DNA from: Streptomyces sp. SPB074
Lineage (GTDB): Bacteria; Actinomycetota; Actinomycetes; Streptomycetales; Streptomycetaceae
Assembly (NCBI RefSeq): GCF_000154905.1
Contig: NZ_GG770539.1
Coordinates: forward strand, 2,955,549 to 3,019,548
Length of the DNA: 64,000 nt
Direction of reading: 5' to 3'
Shown here piece by piece: positions 1-8,144 of the stretch. Within the stretch, counting starts at the first letter, position 1. Every line of letters begins with the position of its first letter. The position numbers were made by a program, and so were the translations under genes. The notes under the pieces are model-generated. The model had not been told where the DNA came from. It searched no databases and saw only the letters and a program-made list of their open reading frames with translations.

Positions 1-111
1 CGCGCGCGCGGCGGCGCCCGCGAGCGGGCCCTGCGCGAGGGCGGCGAGGGCGAGCAGTGCGCAGGCCGCGCCACGGCGCACCACGGCGGACAGCGGAAGT
101 CGGCTTCGCAT
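1..111 (-). CDS. Secreted protein, N-terminal part only
   Basis: The gene reads leftward off the window edge, so only about 37 codons are visible. They start with basic residues (MRSRLPLSAVVRR) followed by a hydrophobic Ala/Leu stretch, which is a Sec-type signal peptide. A GGAGG-like ribosome site lies a few bases upstream of the ATG. The mature protein lies outside the window, so no function can be given. Confidence 0.55.
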   Translation of the reverse strand, partial: MRSRLPLSAVVRRGAACALLALAALAQGPLAGAAARA

Positions 112-581
112 GACGGCCCTCCGGGGGCGGCTTGGGGGGCGGGACAGCCCGAACCAGGATCCAGAAACGGGACATTACGCCCAACACGCCGTTGAATCGC
201 ACACTGGTGGCAAGTCGTGACAACAAGGGCGGAACGTCGGGACTCTAACCCCGGCCCCCCGGAGAATGCGTCAGCGTCGGCGAAGCGGTTCGGGTGTACT
301 TGTCGGATCGACTGCCGAACCGCCCGAACGGCCCAGCCCGCACCCCGGACCAGCCACGTTTTCCCCACTCCGACGATCACACAAAGTGACCATCCGGCGG
401 GTACGGCGTGTTCCGCGTCCCCCGGCCGACGCTCTTTCACCTTTTCGGGGCACAACGCGCGGCGCCCCGACGGCGTTGTTGCAGACGCCGGGTCAGTTCC
501 CGGCATCCCGGCCCGCACGCAGCCAGCGGCACCGGCCGGGCGCCCCGCACGATTCCCACACCCCGTAAGGAGCGCTTCGCC
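112..581. other. Intergenic region upstream of chaplin, no gene seen
   Basis: I see no convincing coding sequence here. It separates two divergent genes and must hold their promoters, but no clear -35/-10 pair stands out. The open frames present are GC-rich composition artefacts without start signals or recognisable domains. Confidence 0.5.
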
Positions 582-821
582 ATGTCGCGTACCGCCAGGG
601 CCCTCGTCCTTTCCTCCGTCGCCGCCGCCGCGCTCGCCGGCTCGGCCGGTCTCGCCTCCGCCGACGCCGGCGCGCAGGGCGGCGCCGCCTTCTCGCCGGG
701 CGTCCTCTCCGGCAACGCGGTGCAGGTCCCGGTCCACGTGCCGGTGAACCTCTGCGGCAACACGATCAACGTCGTCGGCCTGCTCAACCCGGCCTTCGGC
801 AACACCTGCGTCAACGCCTGA
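582..821 (+). CDS. Short chaplin
   Basis: Encodes 79 residues. A signal peptide occupies about residues 1-28 (cleavage near ASA-DA), followed by one chaplin domain. Cys58 and Cys76 form the conserved pair that makes the intramolecular disulfide in chaplins, with the usual GN-rich hydrophobic segment between them. Chaplins are exported hydrophobic proteins that assemble into amyloid-like films on aerial hyphae and spores. With a single domain and no sortase motif, this belongs to the short, non-anchored group (ChpD-H type). The start is the ATG behind AAGGAGCG; longer upstream frames lack this signal. A strong hairpin follows, so the gene is probably monocistronic. Confidence 0.93.
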   Translation: MSRTARALVLSSVAAAALAGSAGLASADAGAQGGAAFSPGVLSGNAVQVPVHVPVNLCGNTINVVGLLNPAFGNTCVNA

Positions 822-831
822 CACAGGCAGC

Positions 832-858
832 GGCCGCCCCCCCGGGAGGGGGGCGGCC
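832..858 (+). terminator. Terminator after chaplin gene
   Basis: An 11-bp GC stem (GGCCGCCCCCC with its complement) closes a 5-base loop just after the chaplin stop codon. There is no U tract, as is usual for Streptomyces terminators. Confidence 0.7.
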
Positions 859-972
859 CATCGCACGGGGGCTCACGGATCAGCCCCTCCGGCGTACGAG
901 TGGCCCGGTCCGGGGCGGAGCCGCCCGGGGCCCCGCCCCCGCCGGGCGCCCCACCCCGATGAGAGGACCACC

Positions 973-1401
973 ATGGCCGCCAAGCACCGCAAGCCCCGCA
1001 CCTCCCCCTCCGTCGCCAAGGTCGCCGCCGTCGTCGTGGGCGGCCTCGCCGCCGCGAGCGCCGCGGCCCCCGCCTTCGCCGCCCCCGCCGTGGACACCGC
1101 CGCGCTCACCCCGACGAGCCTCAACGGCGGCTACTACACCGCCGCCACCCAGCTCCAGGGCGCCGTGGACACCGTCGCGAACGACGCGCTCGACCCCTCG
1201 AAGCCGGACTCCCTCGGCAAGACCGTCGACGCCGTCGCCCGCGAGGCGAAGCCCCTCCTGCCGCAGGAGAAGATCGACCCCGCCGCGCTCGTCCGGGACG
1301 ACTCCACGACGGCCGCCGCCACCGGCCTGCTCGGCGGCCTCCCCACCAGCGACCTGCCCGACGCCACCGGCCTGCTGGGCGGCCTCCCCCTCGGCGGCTG
1401 A
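973..1401 (+). CDS. Small secreted protein of unknown function
   Basis: 142 residues. A basic N-terminus (KHRKPR) and a long Ala-rich hydrophobic stretch end at AFA-AP near residue 37, a clear Sec signal peptide. The mature part is acidic and Ala-rich and ends in two LLGGLP-type motifs separated by about 13 residues. I recognise no catalytic motif. The ATG follows a GAGAGGACCACC ribosome site. The position beside a chaplin gene suggests a cell-surface or developmental role, but that is inference from context only. Confidence 0.75.
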   Translation: MAAKHRKPRTSPSVAKVAAVVVGGLAAASAAAPAFAAPAVDTAALTPTSLNGGYYTAATQLQGAVDTVANDALDPSKPDSLGKTVDAVAREAKPLLPQEKIDPAALVRDDSTTAAATGLLGGLPTSDLPDATGLLGGLPLGG

Positions 1402-1452
1402 ACCGGCTCCGGCGGCGCGGGGAACGACCGCGCTCCGGCCGGAAGGTCCGCG

Positions 1453-1528
1453 CGACCGGAACGGGCTCCCTTCCCGACCGGAACGGACCCGCTCCCGACC
1501 GGAACGGCCGTCCGCCCGACCGGAACGG
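1453..1528. repeat. Four copies of CGACCGGAACGG at 21-22 bp spacing
   Basis: The 12-mer CGACCGGAACGG occurs at 1453, 1475, 1496 and 1517. The spacing is two helical turns, so all copies face the same side of the DNA. The array lies between a secreted-protein gene and the next gene start at 1631. It could be a protein-binding array or an unstable tandem repeat. Confidence 0.8.
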
Positions 1529-1630
1529 CCGTGCGAAGCCCAAACCCGTTGGAGTGATGGCCGGTTCGGGCTCCCCCGGACAGGTGAAAGAGGCGGGGGC
1601 GGGCCGGGACGGACTCGCTAGGGTCCGGGG

Positions 1631-2134
1631 GTGACTTCGACCGACAGCGCGCAGCGCGTTTTCCGCCCCGCAGAACTCGGCACGCTCGTCGTCGTGGCGT
1701 GGAGCGGCAAACACCCCGACGACGACCACGACATGCCGTTCCTGCTCGCCTACCCGCTCGGCGACGGCACGGCGGGCCACGAGGGAACGACCGAAGCGGC
1801 CCTCGCCCTGCTCGCTGACACGAAACTCCCGGTCGGCGGCACCCTCCTCGACGGTACGCAGACCACGAACCTCCCCCTCACCCTCCTCGTGGAGGCGGGT
1901 TCGGCCGCGCTCACCATGCCCCCGAACCTCAACGCCCAGTGCGAGGTCCCCCCGGAGTGGTTCGCCGCCGCCAAGCAGCGCGGCTACGCCTACTTCATCT
2001 TCGCGACCCGCCCCTGGCCGCAGGCCGTACCGGGCCAGCAGATCACCGAGGAGGCGCTCGCCGCCTTCGTCGGCGACACGGAGATGCTCACCACCTCCGC
2101 CCACGTCCTCCTCCCCGTCCGCAGCCTGCGCTGA
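1631..2134 (+). CDS. DUF5949-like conserved actinobacterial protein
   Basis: 167 residues starting at GTG. The sequence has no signal peptide or membrane segment and looks like a soluble one-domain protein. The layout (LGTLVVVAWSG near the start, LLVEAG, LNAQCEVPPEWF, YFIFATRPWP) matches my memory of the Streptomyces DUF5949 family, which has no known function. It is probably transcribed alone, since the repeat array lies upstream and a separate gene with palindromic operators follows. The family assignment is from memory and would need a profile search. Confidence 0.7.
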   Translation: MTSTDSAQRVFRPAELGTLVVVAWSGKHPDDDHDMPFLLAYPLGDGTAGHEGTTEAALALLADTKLPVGGTLLDGTQTTNLPLTLLVEAGSAALTMPPNLNAQCEVPPEWFAAAKQRGYAYFIFATRPWPQAVPGQQITEEALAAFVGDTEMLTTSAHVLLPVRSLR

Positions 2135-2276
2135 CCCGCCCGGGGCCGGGCCCACCACCCGGCCCACCGCGGGCCCACGCCCGCCCGGCCCGGCACGGGC
2201 CCCGCTCCCCCGTACCTCCGCCCCGCACCCCCCCGTACCTCCCCCACCGCCCGTCCGTGACCCGGCACACCCTCCA

Positions 2277-2305
2277 ACGAACTCGTTCGTCACGAACGCG
2301 TTCGT
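2277..2305. promoter_or_regulatory. Paired palindromic operators upstream of FAD monooxygenase
   Basis: ACGAACTCGTTCGT (2277-2290) is followed after one base by the perfect palindrome ACGAACGCGTTCGT (2292-2305). Such paired 14-mers are typical TetR-family operator architecture. They lie about 45 bp upstream of the monooxygenase start, where they would cover its promoter. No regulator gene is adjacent. Confidence 0.75.
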
Positions 2306-2350
2306 TACGGTGGAGACGCAAGCACCCGTCCCCGCCCCCCGGAGGCAGCC

Positions 2351-3535
2351 ATGACCAGCCCCGCCGGCACACCCTCGCCCCCGCCCGCATCCCTCCCGCA
2401 CCACCCCGTCGCGATCATCGGGGGCGGTCTCAGCGGCCTCCTCCTCGCCCGCGTCCTGCTCGCGAGCGGCCTCGAAGCGACCGTCTTCGACCTGGAGAGC
2501 GGGCCGGGCGCCCGCACCCAGGGCGGGATGCTCGACATCCACGAGGAGACCGGCCAGGCCGCCCTGCGCACGGCCGCCCTCTACGAGGAGTTCCGCGCGA
2601 AGGTCCACCCCGGCGGCGAGGCCGTCCGCGTCTGGGACCGGGCGGGCACCCTCGTCCACGACGAGCCCGACACCGGCGACGGCGGCAGGCCCGAGATCGA
2701 CCGGGGCGACCTGCGCGCCCTCCTGCTCGCCTCGCTCCCCCCGCACGCCCTGCGCTGGAACGCCAAAGTCACCGGCGCGCGCCCGCTCGGCGGCGGGCGC
2801 CACGAGGTCACCCTCGCCGACGGCACCGCCTTCACCACCGGGCTCCTCATCGGCGCCGACGGCGCCTGGTCCCGCGTCCGCCCCCTCCTCACCCCCGCAC
2901 GGCCCGCGTACACGGGCATCTCCTTCATCGAGTTCGACCTGCCGGACGCCGACACCCGCCACCCCGGGGCCGCCGGCGTCGTCGGCGACGGCATGTGCTT
3001 CGCGCTCGGCGGCGGTCAGGGCTTCCTCGCCCACCGCGAGACCGACGGCTCCCTGCACCTCTACGCCGCGCTGCGCGCCCACGAGGAATGGCTCGACGCG
3101 CACGACTTCACCGACACGGAAAAGACCCGGGCGCTCCTCCTCGACACCTTCACCGGCTGGGCGCCCCGGCCGCGCGCCCTGCGCGACGAGGCGGGGGGCG
3201 GCTTCGTCCCGCGCCGCATCCACGCCCTCCCGGCCGGTCTCACCTGGGAGCGCGTCCCCGGCACCACCCTCGTCGGCGACGCCGCGCACCTCATGTCCCC
3301 CTTCGCGGGCGAGGGCGCCAACCTCGCCCGCGCCGACGCCGCCGACCTCGGCACGGCGCTCCTCGCCCACCCCGGCGACCCCGAGGCCGCCCTGGCCGCG
3401 TACGAGTCCGTCCTCTTCCCCCGCGCCACCGGGACGGCCGCGCTCTCCGCCGCCTCGCTCGACCTGCTCTTCGGCGAGGACCCGGCCAAGCACCTCGTGG
3501 ATCTGTTCACGGGCAAGGAAGACCCGCGGGGCTGA
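2351..3535 (+). CDS. FAD-dependent monooxygenase (TetX/PHBH-like)
   Basis: 394 residues. The dinucleotide-binding motif GGGLSGLLLAR lies at about residues 24-34 of a beta-alpha-beta fold, with the second FAD motif GDAAHLMSPFAGEGAN near residues 313-328. This is the group A flavoprotein hydroxylase pattern seen in TetX and para-hydroxybenzoate hydroxylase. Such enzymes use NAD(P)H and O2 to hydroxylate aromatic or polyketide substrates, and some inactivate antibiotics. The ATG has a good GGAGGCAGCC site. Two palindromic operators upstream suggest ligand-controlled repression, which fits a detoxification role. The substrate cannot be deduced. Confidence 0.9.
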   Translation: MTSPAGTPSPPPASLPHHPVAIIGGGLSGLLLARVLLASGLEATVFDLESGPGARTQGGMLDIHEETGQAALRTAALYEEFRAKVHPGGEAVRVWDRAGTLVHDEPDTGDGGRPEIDRGDLRALLLASLPPHALRWNAKVTGARPLGGGRHEVTLADGTAFTTGLLIGADGAWSRVRPLLTPARPAYTGISFIEFDLPDADTRHPGAAGVVGDGMCFALGGGQGFLAHRETDGSLHLYAALRAHEEWLDAHDFTDTEKTRALLLDTFTGWAPRPRALRDEAGGGFVPRRIHALPAGLTWERVPGTTLVGDAAHLMSPFAGEGANLARADAADLGTALLAHPGDPEAALAAYESVLFPRATGTAALSAASLDLLFGEDPAKHLVDLFTGKEDPRG

Positions 3536-3650
3536 GCGGGGGCACCTCGGCCGGGACGGGGCACCTCGGCGGTACGGACCGGCCTCGGCGGTACGGGGCA
3601 CGGCACGCGTGGCCCCTGGAGACGGCCCGGCGCACCCTCCCCCTCGGCCC

Positions 3651-4025
3651 CTACCCCCACACCCCCGTCGCGACCGCGACCCTCGCGCACCCGGCGGCGA
3701 GCCCGGCCGCCATCGACAGGAGCGCGTTGCCGGCCGCGAGGCGGCCCGCGCCGGTCTCGGCGAGCCGCAGGGTCTCGTAGGAGAGCGTCGAGTACGTGGA
3801 GAGCGCCCCGCACAGCCCCGTCCCGAGGAGCGCGACGACGTGCGAGGACGCGGCACCCGCGAGCGCCGCGCCGGTCACGAGCCCCAGGGCGAGACACGCG
3901 ACGACGTTGACACTCAGCGTTCCCCAGGGGAAGACCCCGCGGCGCCGCGCCGTGACCCACCGGTCGGCGGCGTACCGCGCGGGCGCCCCGACGAGCGCCC
4001 CCACCACCACGAGCAGCCAGTTCAC
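3651..4025 (-). CDS. crcB: Fluoride efflux channel subunit CrcB/FluC (second of pair)
   Basis: 124 residues with four predicted membrane helices. Family features are PWGTLSVNVVACLALG and LGTGLCGALSTYSTLSYE, where the S-T-Y-S-T segment corresponds to the pore-lining TTFSTF region. CrcB/Fluc proteins are dual-topology fluoride channels that lower cytoplasmic fluoride. Gram-positive bacteria often carry two adjacent genes whose products pair. The GTG start overlaps the stop of the upstream crcB by four bases, so the two are translationally coupled. No fluoride riboswitch was recognised upstream. Confidence 0.92.
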   Translation of the reverse strand: MNWLLVVVGALVGAPARYAADRWVTARRRGVFPWGTLSVNVVACLALGLVTGAALAGAASSHVVALLGTGLCGALSTYSTLSYETLRLAETGAGRLAAGNALLSMAAGLAAGCARVAVATGVWG

Positions 4026-4519
4026 CGCGCCTCCTCCGCTTCCGCGACCACCGCGAACCGCTCCCGGAGCAGGTACCGCGCGAGCGAGGCACTGCCCCAC
4101 ACCGTCACGACGGCCGCCGCCATCGTCCCGAAGAGGTACAGGGCGGCCGGCACGTACCGCCCGGCGACGAAGAGCCCGCGCACGTCCAGCGCGTACGTGG
4201 AGAAGGTCGTGAAGCCACCGAGCACCCCGGTGCCGAGGAAGGGCCGCACCAGGCGGTGGGTGTGCGGGCGCAACTCGGCGACGACCGCCATGAGGACGCC
4301 GATCAGCGCGCAGCCGACGACATTGACGAGCAAGGTCGTCCACGGGAAGTCACCACCCCGGACGGGCCACAGCACCCCCGCGCCGTACCGCGCCAGCGCC
4401 CCGAGCGCCCCGCCCCCGGCGACGACGGCGAAGACGGACCCCTGCCCGTCCCACGGACCGCTGACGGGCACCTCGGCACCGACATCGGGATCGACGGGCT
4501 CCCGCGACCGCACAGACAT
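4022..4519 (-). CDS. crcB: Fluoride efflux channel subunit CrcB/FluC (first of pair)
   Basis: 165 residues. An acidic extension of about 45 residues precedes four membrane helices carrying PWTTLLVNVVGC and LGTGVLGGFTTFSTYALD, the last being the typical pore motif. It is the promoter-proximal member of a coupled crcB pair and probably forms the channel with the downstream product. The ATG at 4519 was chosen over an upstream in-frame ATG because the added residues are an Arg-rich run atypical of the family. The long polar N-terminus is somewhat unusual for the family. Confidence 0.9.
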   Translation of the reverse strand: MSVRSREPVDPDVGAEVPVSGPWDGQGSVFAVVAGGGALGALARYGAGVLWPVRGGDFPWTTLLVNVVGCALIGVLMAVVAELRPHTHRLVRPFLGTGVLGGFTTFSTYALDVRGLFVAGRYVPAALYLFGTMAAAVVTVWGSASLARYLLRERFAVVAEAEEAR

Positions 4520-4775
4520 CACGCGCACTCTCCCACTCGCACGGGCGCGCGCCTGAGCGCACACCTCACCTCGCAAGCAGGGACCGTTGGCGGCTCATCC
4601 GCGGTTGGTTACGGCGGGCCCCACCGCCGCGCCCCCGCGAACGGGGGCCGTTCCCAGCCTACCGCGCCTCCCGCGAGCGCCCCGGGGCCCGGCGGAACCG
4701 CCTGGTCACGGCGAACGGGCGCCGGCTCACGTGGTGAGCGTGCCCGTGTCCGTGCCCGTGCCCGTGCCCGTGGCG

Positions 4776-5423
4776 TCACCGATCGGCGATGCGGGAGGTC
4801 ACGACGGCGACCGCGATGGCGAGCAGGAGCGTGTTGAAGACGAAGGAGAGCAGCGTGTGGGCGAGCACCTGCCGACGGACCGCGCGCCGGGTCACCTGGA
4901 CATCGGTCGTCCCCAGGCTGGTGCCGACGGAGAAGGCGAAGTAGGCGAAGTCCAGTGCCTCCGGCGCGTCTTCCGTTCCCGGGAAGTCGAGCCCGCCCTC
5001 GTCCGCGTACAGGCTCAGGTAGATCATCGCGAACCCGGTCTGGAGGGTGATCCACGCGGTGACCACGGCGAGGACGCCGACGCTCAGCGTCAGCCACGCC
5101 GCCGCGCCCAGCTCGTCGGCGCGGGGCAGCGCGACCAGCGTCGCGATCAGGGCGATACCCGCCGCCAGTTGGGGAAACTGCTTCGGCGTGGCGGTGAACC
5201 ACCGGTCGGACGCCCGCCGGCGCCGGGCGGCGCGCACGACGTCCAGCAGCGACTCGGCGTCGTGCCCCCGGTAGGTGAGCCAGGTGAGGAAGAGGTAGCA
5301 GAGGGCGTAGATGTCCCAGGCGGCCAGCGACTTCACCACCGCCTCGCCCGGCACGACAGTGGCGAGCAACGCCAGCGGCAGGGCGAGGAGTTGCCGGACG
5401 ACTTCACGTTTCCACCAATTCAT
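4776..5423 (-). CDS. DUF1345-like integral membrane protein
   Basis: 215 residues with several hydrophobic segments: two near the N-terminus (residues about 10-55), two in the middle (about 85-130) and one at the C-terminus (about 185-210). The segment FAYFAFSVGTSLGTTDVQVT matches the conserved YFxFxxGxTxxxSDV region of DUF1345 proteins and resembles an ion-channel pore stretch. The ATG at 5423 begins MNWWKREVVRQ; upstream in-frame codons are Arg/Gly-rich and unlikely. It probably stands alone in the inner membrane. The biochemical role of the family is unknown. Confidence 0.8.
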   Translation of the reverse strand: MNWWKREVVRQLLALPLALLATVVPGEAVVKSLAAWDIYALCYLFLTWLTYRGHDAESLLDVVRAARRRRASDRWFTATPKQFPQLAAGIALIATLVALPRADELGAAAWLTLSVGVLAVVTAWITLQTGFAMIYLSLYADEGGLDFPGTEDAPEALDFAYFAFSVGTSLGTTDVQVTRRAVRRQVLAHTLLSFVFNTLLLAIAVAVVTSRIADR

Positions 5424-6161
5424 ACGCCCCGCCTGCCCCCCACCCCGACGACGCACGCCCCGCCCAACGCCCCAGCCGCCCCCGAGCCCCCGCCGAGCGG
5501 CATCACGTACACCTCAGGAACGGCCCCACGGCTTCCGCGTCAATGACTCCCCACTGCGGCAGCACAACTTCGTGGCCGGCACCGGGCAGACGAACAGTCC
5601 CGCCGGCCCTCCCCGAAAGGCACTGGCGCCGACGGCGACGGGCCACCGGGCGTTGCGTTGTTCCCGCACCTCAACGCAAGACAGCGACGCCCGTAACTTC
5701 CCGTCGAAGAACGCGAACTGGGGCATGGCGGCATACGCTCGGTGGCCTGCGTGGCAGGGCCCAGCAAAACGACATTCCGTAAAGGGATCACCGAACTCGC
5801 CTACAAGCCGTCGGCCCGTCCGGTAGCTCGCGTTCGGCGTCCAAGGGGTGACCGCAGAAGAGTGACCGAGCAGGATCCCGAATTGCCGCCCACACAGTCG
5901 GCGTCGGTCAAGCCGGACGAGCTTGGCCACCCCCTGCCTTCCTTGCCGAGCGAGACGATACGGGGTCACCCGGACGCCGGGGCCTCCGTGCTCGTGAAGA
6001 GCTGTTTCGCCCGTTGCCTCACGCCCCACCGCGCTCTCGGCGCCCGGCTCGGCGTCACGCTGCCGGACAGCCTGCCCCGCCCGCTCACGTACTGCCTCCA
6101 CCGCGACGAGGCCGAACACCGACGGCGCCTCGCCGCTCGCGACAGGCTGCTTTCGCACCGG
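5424..6161. other. Decayed intergenic region
   Basis: I find no gene I can defend. A 70-codon leftward frame (5514-5726) contains SCVEVRE and a later GPAGLF that faintly recall DUF397 proteins, but the match is too weak to call. The stretch marks the left boundary of the accessory region and leads into a truncated regulator. Confidence 0.45.
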
Positions 6162-6410
6162 GACTACCGGTATCTGGACATTGCCCGGACTGCGGGCGTC
6201 CTTGAGTCGCCCATGCAGCGGGTGCAGTTGACCACCGCGCGCGCCCACGTACTGCGCACCGACCCCGCGACCCGTGAGGACGGCCTCCGCCTCCTCGACG
6301 AGGCCGCGCGGATCGCCGCGCGGTCCGGGCTCGGCCATCAGCTCCGTAGCGTCGAAGCCATCAGGCGGACGTGCGAAGACGCCTTCACTTCCACCGATAC
6401 CGATCATTGA
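6162..6410 (+). pseudogene. C-terminal remnant of HTH/TPR-type regulator
   Basis: The last ~83 residues (LDIARTAGVLESPMQRVQL onward to GLGHQLRSVEAIR) align closely with the C-terminus of the intact regulator at 13451-14551. The helix-turn-helix domain and most of the repeat region are missing, and the frame upstream shows no homology. It sits directly before a ydcF-like gene exactly as in the intact copy, so it is the broken half of a duplicated module. No function is expected. Confidence 0.75.
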
Positions 6411-6424
6411 CCATGGAGCACGAC

Positions 6425-7096
6425 GTGGCGGACGAGCGACCGCAGGACATCACCGAGGAGCAGCGGCAGGCGGCCCAGCTGATCTGGGACTACCACCGGT
6501 TGCGTCACAAGCCTCGCGCCTGCGACGCGGCCATCGCGCTGGGCTGCAACGACCTCGGTGTCAGCGCCCATGCTGCCCATTTGTACCGGGCCGGCCTGTT
6601 CCCCGTCCTCGTGTTCACCGGCGGCAACAGTTCGGACACCCTCGGCGTGTTTCCTCGTGGCGAGGCGGTGCACTTCCACGAACACGCGCTCGCACTCGGT
6701 GTCCCCGCGCACGCGATGCTGCTGGAGCCCAAAGCAGCCAATACGGGGCAGAACATCGCCTTCGCCCGCGAGACGCTCACAGCCGCCGATGTCAGGGCGC
6801 GCTCCGTACCGCTGGTCACCATGCCGTACATGGAACGACGGGCTTTCGCCACGTTCCGCAAACAGTGGCCCGAGGTCGAAGTGGTGTGCGCCTCCGACCC
6901 GTTATCGTTCGACTCCTACCTCAAGGCGATGGGCGACGAGCGGATGGTGATCAGCATGATGGTCGGCGATCTGCAACGGGTGAGGGAGTACCCGGCTCTC
7001 GGATTCGCCATCCCGCAGGACGTCCCGGAGGACGTGAGCGATGCGTACGATTCCCTCGTCCGTGACGGCTTCACGAGCCACCTCATCCGGCAGTGA
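6425..7096 (+). CDS. YdcF-like (DUF218) family protein, copy 1
   Basis: 223 residues with the DUF218 layout: AIALGCNDLGV, an LVFTGGNSSDT glycine motif, then MLLEPKAANTGQNIAFAR (E-x-x-x-x-N-T) and a PYMERRAF segment. DUF218 proteins bind nucleotide- or SAM-like ligands; their function is poorly defined. There is no membrane anchor, unlike the SanA/ElyC branch. GTG 6425 is preferred because GGAG lies six bases upstream, the same arrangement as in copy 2; an in-frame ATG occurs at 6413. The gene holds a rare TTA leucine codon at 6902, which can make translation bldA-dependent. It is closely similar to the protein at 14566-15234. Confidence 0.85.
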   Translation: MADERPQDITEEQRQAAQLIWDYHRLRHKPRACDAAIALGCNDLGVSAHAAHLYRAGLFPVLVFTGGNSSDTLGVFPRGEAVHFHEHALALGVPAHAMLLEPKAANTGQNIAFARETLTAADVRARSVPLVTMPYMERRAFATFRKQWPEVEVVCASDPLSFDSYLKAMGDERMVISMMVGDLQRVREYPALGFAIPQDVPEDVSDAYDSLVRDGFTSHLIRQ

Positions 7097-7858
7097 CCTG
7101 CCGGCCCCCGGCGGCCAGTGCGCGATCCACCAACCCAACCTGTTCCCGAGGCTGCCGACGCTGGCCAAGCTGTTCACGGCGGACTACTGGATCGTCCTGG
7201 ACGACGTGCAGTTCACCCGCCGCGACTACCAGCACCGAGTGCGCCTCGCCGCCTTCTAAGCGCCGGACCGCCAGCAGTGGTTCTCCCTCCCCACCCACCT
7301 CCCGGGCGGGCGATCCACTCTCATCCGGGAAGCGCTGCTCGACGACACCGAACTCGCCCGCCGAAGGGTCGCCGGAATATGCTGCGGCAGAACTTCGGAG
7401 CCAGCCCGTACTGGCACTCCCTCACCCACGTCCTGGACCCGGTGCTGGATGCCCTCGGCCGGATCGCGGTGGTCGCGGAGACGTCCACCCGCGTGCTCCT
7501 CGACCTGTTCGGCTGGCGGGGCAGGATGCTCAGCAGCAGCCTCCTGGCCGCCAGACCGGGCCGCTCCTCGCGACTCGCCGACCTGGCCGCCGCGACGGGC
7601 GCTCGCGCGTACCTGTGCGGGACCGGCGGCATGACCTACCTCGACCCCGCCCCGTTCGCCGCCAGGAACATTCCCGTGGCCGCCTTCCGGCCCCCGACCA
7701 CCGGCATCTGGTCGACCGCACGCCGGCTCAGCTCCCTGTACGCCCTGGCGGCTCTCGGCCCGGACACCCTGGCTGCCCGCCTCCGCTCGGTTGCCGACGA
7801 CAATGCCGCACTCGCGGCCGCTACCGCCGGGTACGGCCCCCTCGCTCGGGAGCGGTAA
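7095..7858 (+). pseudogene. WbqC-like protein, disrupted
   Basis: The start carries the WbqC signature AIHQPNLFPRL and WIVLDDVQFTRRDYQHR, followed by an in-frame TAA at 7257. Homology continues in the same frame past the stop (QQWFSLPTHLPGGRSTLIR) and shifts frame near 7370-7380, after which the C-terminal half (NFGASPYWHSLTHVLDPVLD) stays open to 7858. WbqC-like proteins occur in polysaccharide and natural-product loci. With one stop and one frameshift the gene is very probably inactive. It directly follows ydcF, and the same order begins again at 15235. Confidence 0.8.
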
Positions 7859-8144
7859 CAGACACCGGTGGACGCGGCTGCACCGAGGCCGTACCGCTGG
7901 CGGCTGGTATCGATTGCGTCGAGCGGAGCCGGGCGGCTTCTGCTCGAAGGTTGCGTACGGGGTTTGCTGCGCTTCGGGAAAACCCCTCCAGAGTTACGCG
8001 GCGAACAAGCCGGTGAGGTCTGGGCGGTGCGGCTCTCGCGTTGTCTTCCACAGATGTGGACGCCGAAAGTCGGTGGCTCTGCCCGGGTGGCGCTCGTAAG
8101 GGTGGTTCCGGTCACCGCTCGATCGGGTTCAGCGTTACTGCTTA

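Noticed and set aside
1121-3856. A 911-codon leftward open frame antisense to several genes
   Set aside because: It is an antisense composition artefact of high-GC DNA: Arg/Gly/Pro-rich, no start signal, and opposite to the well-supported monooxygenase and DUF5949-like genes.
4739-4773. GTGCCC-type hexamer repeats downstream of the DUF1345-like gene
   Set aside because: A short simple repeat in non-coding GC-rich DNA with no sign of regulatory or structural meaning.
4520-4775. Possible fluoride riboswitch for the crcB pair
   Set aside because: I could not find the conserved crcB-motif core upstream of 4519.
5514-5726. DUF397-like short gene
   Set aside because: Only SCVEV and a GPAGLF stretch recall the family; the conserved W/R-D-S-K pattern is missing.
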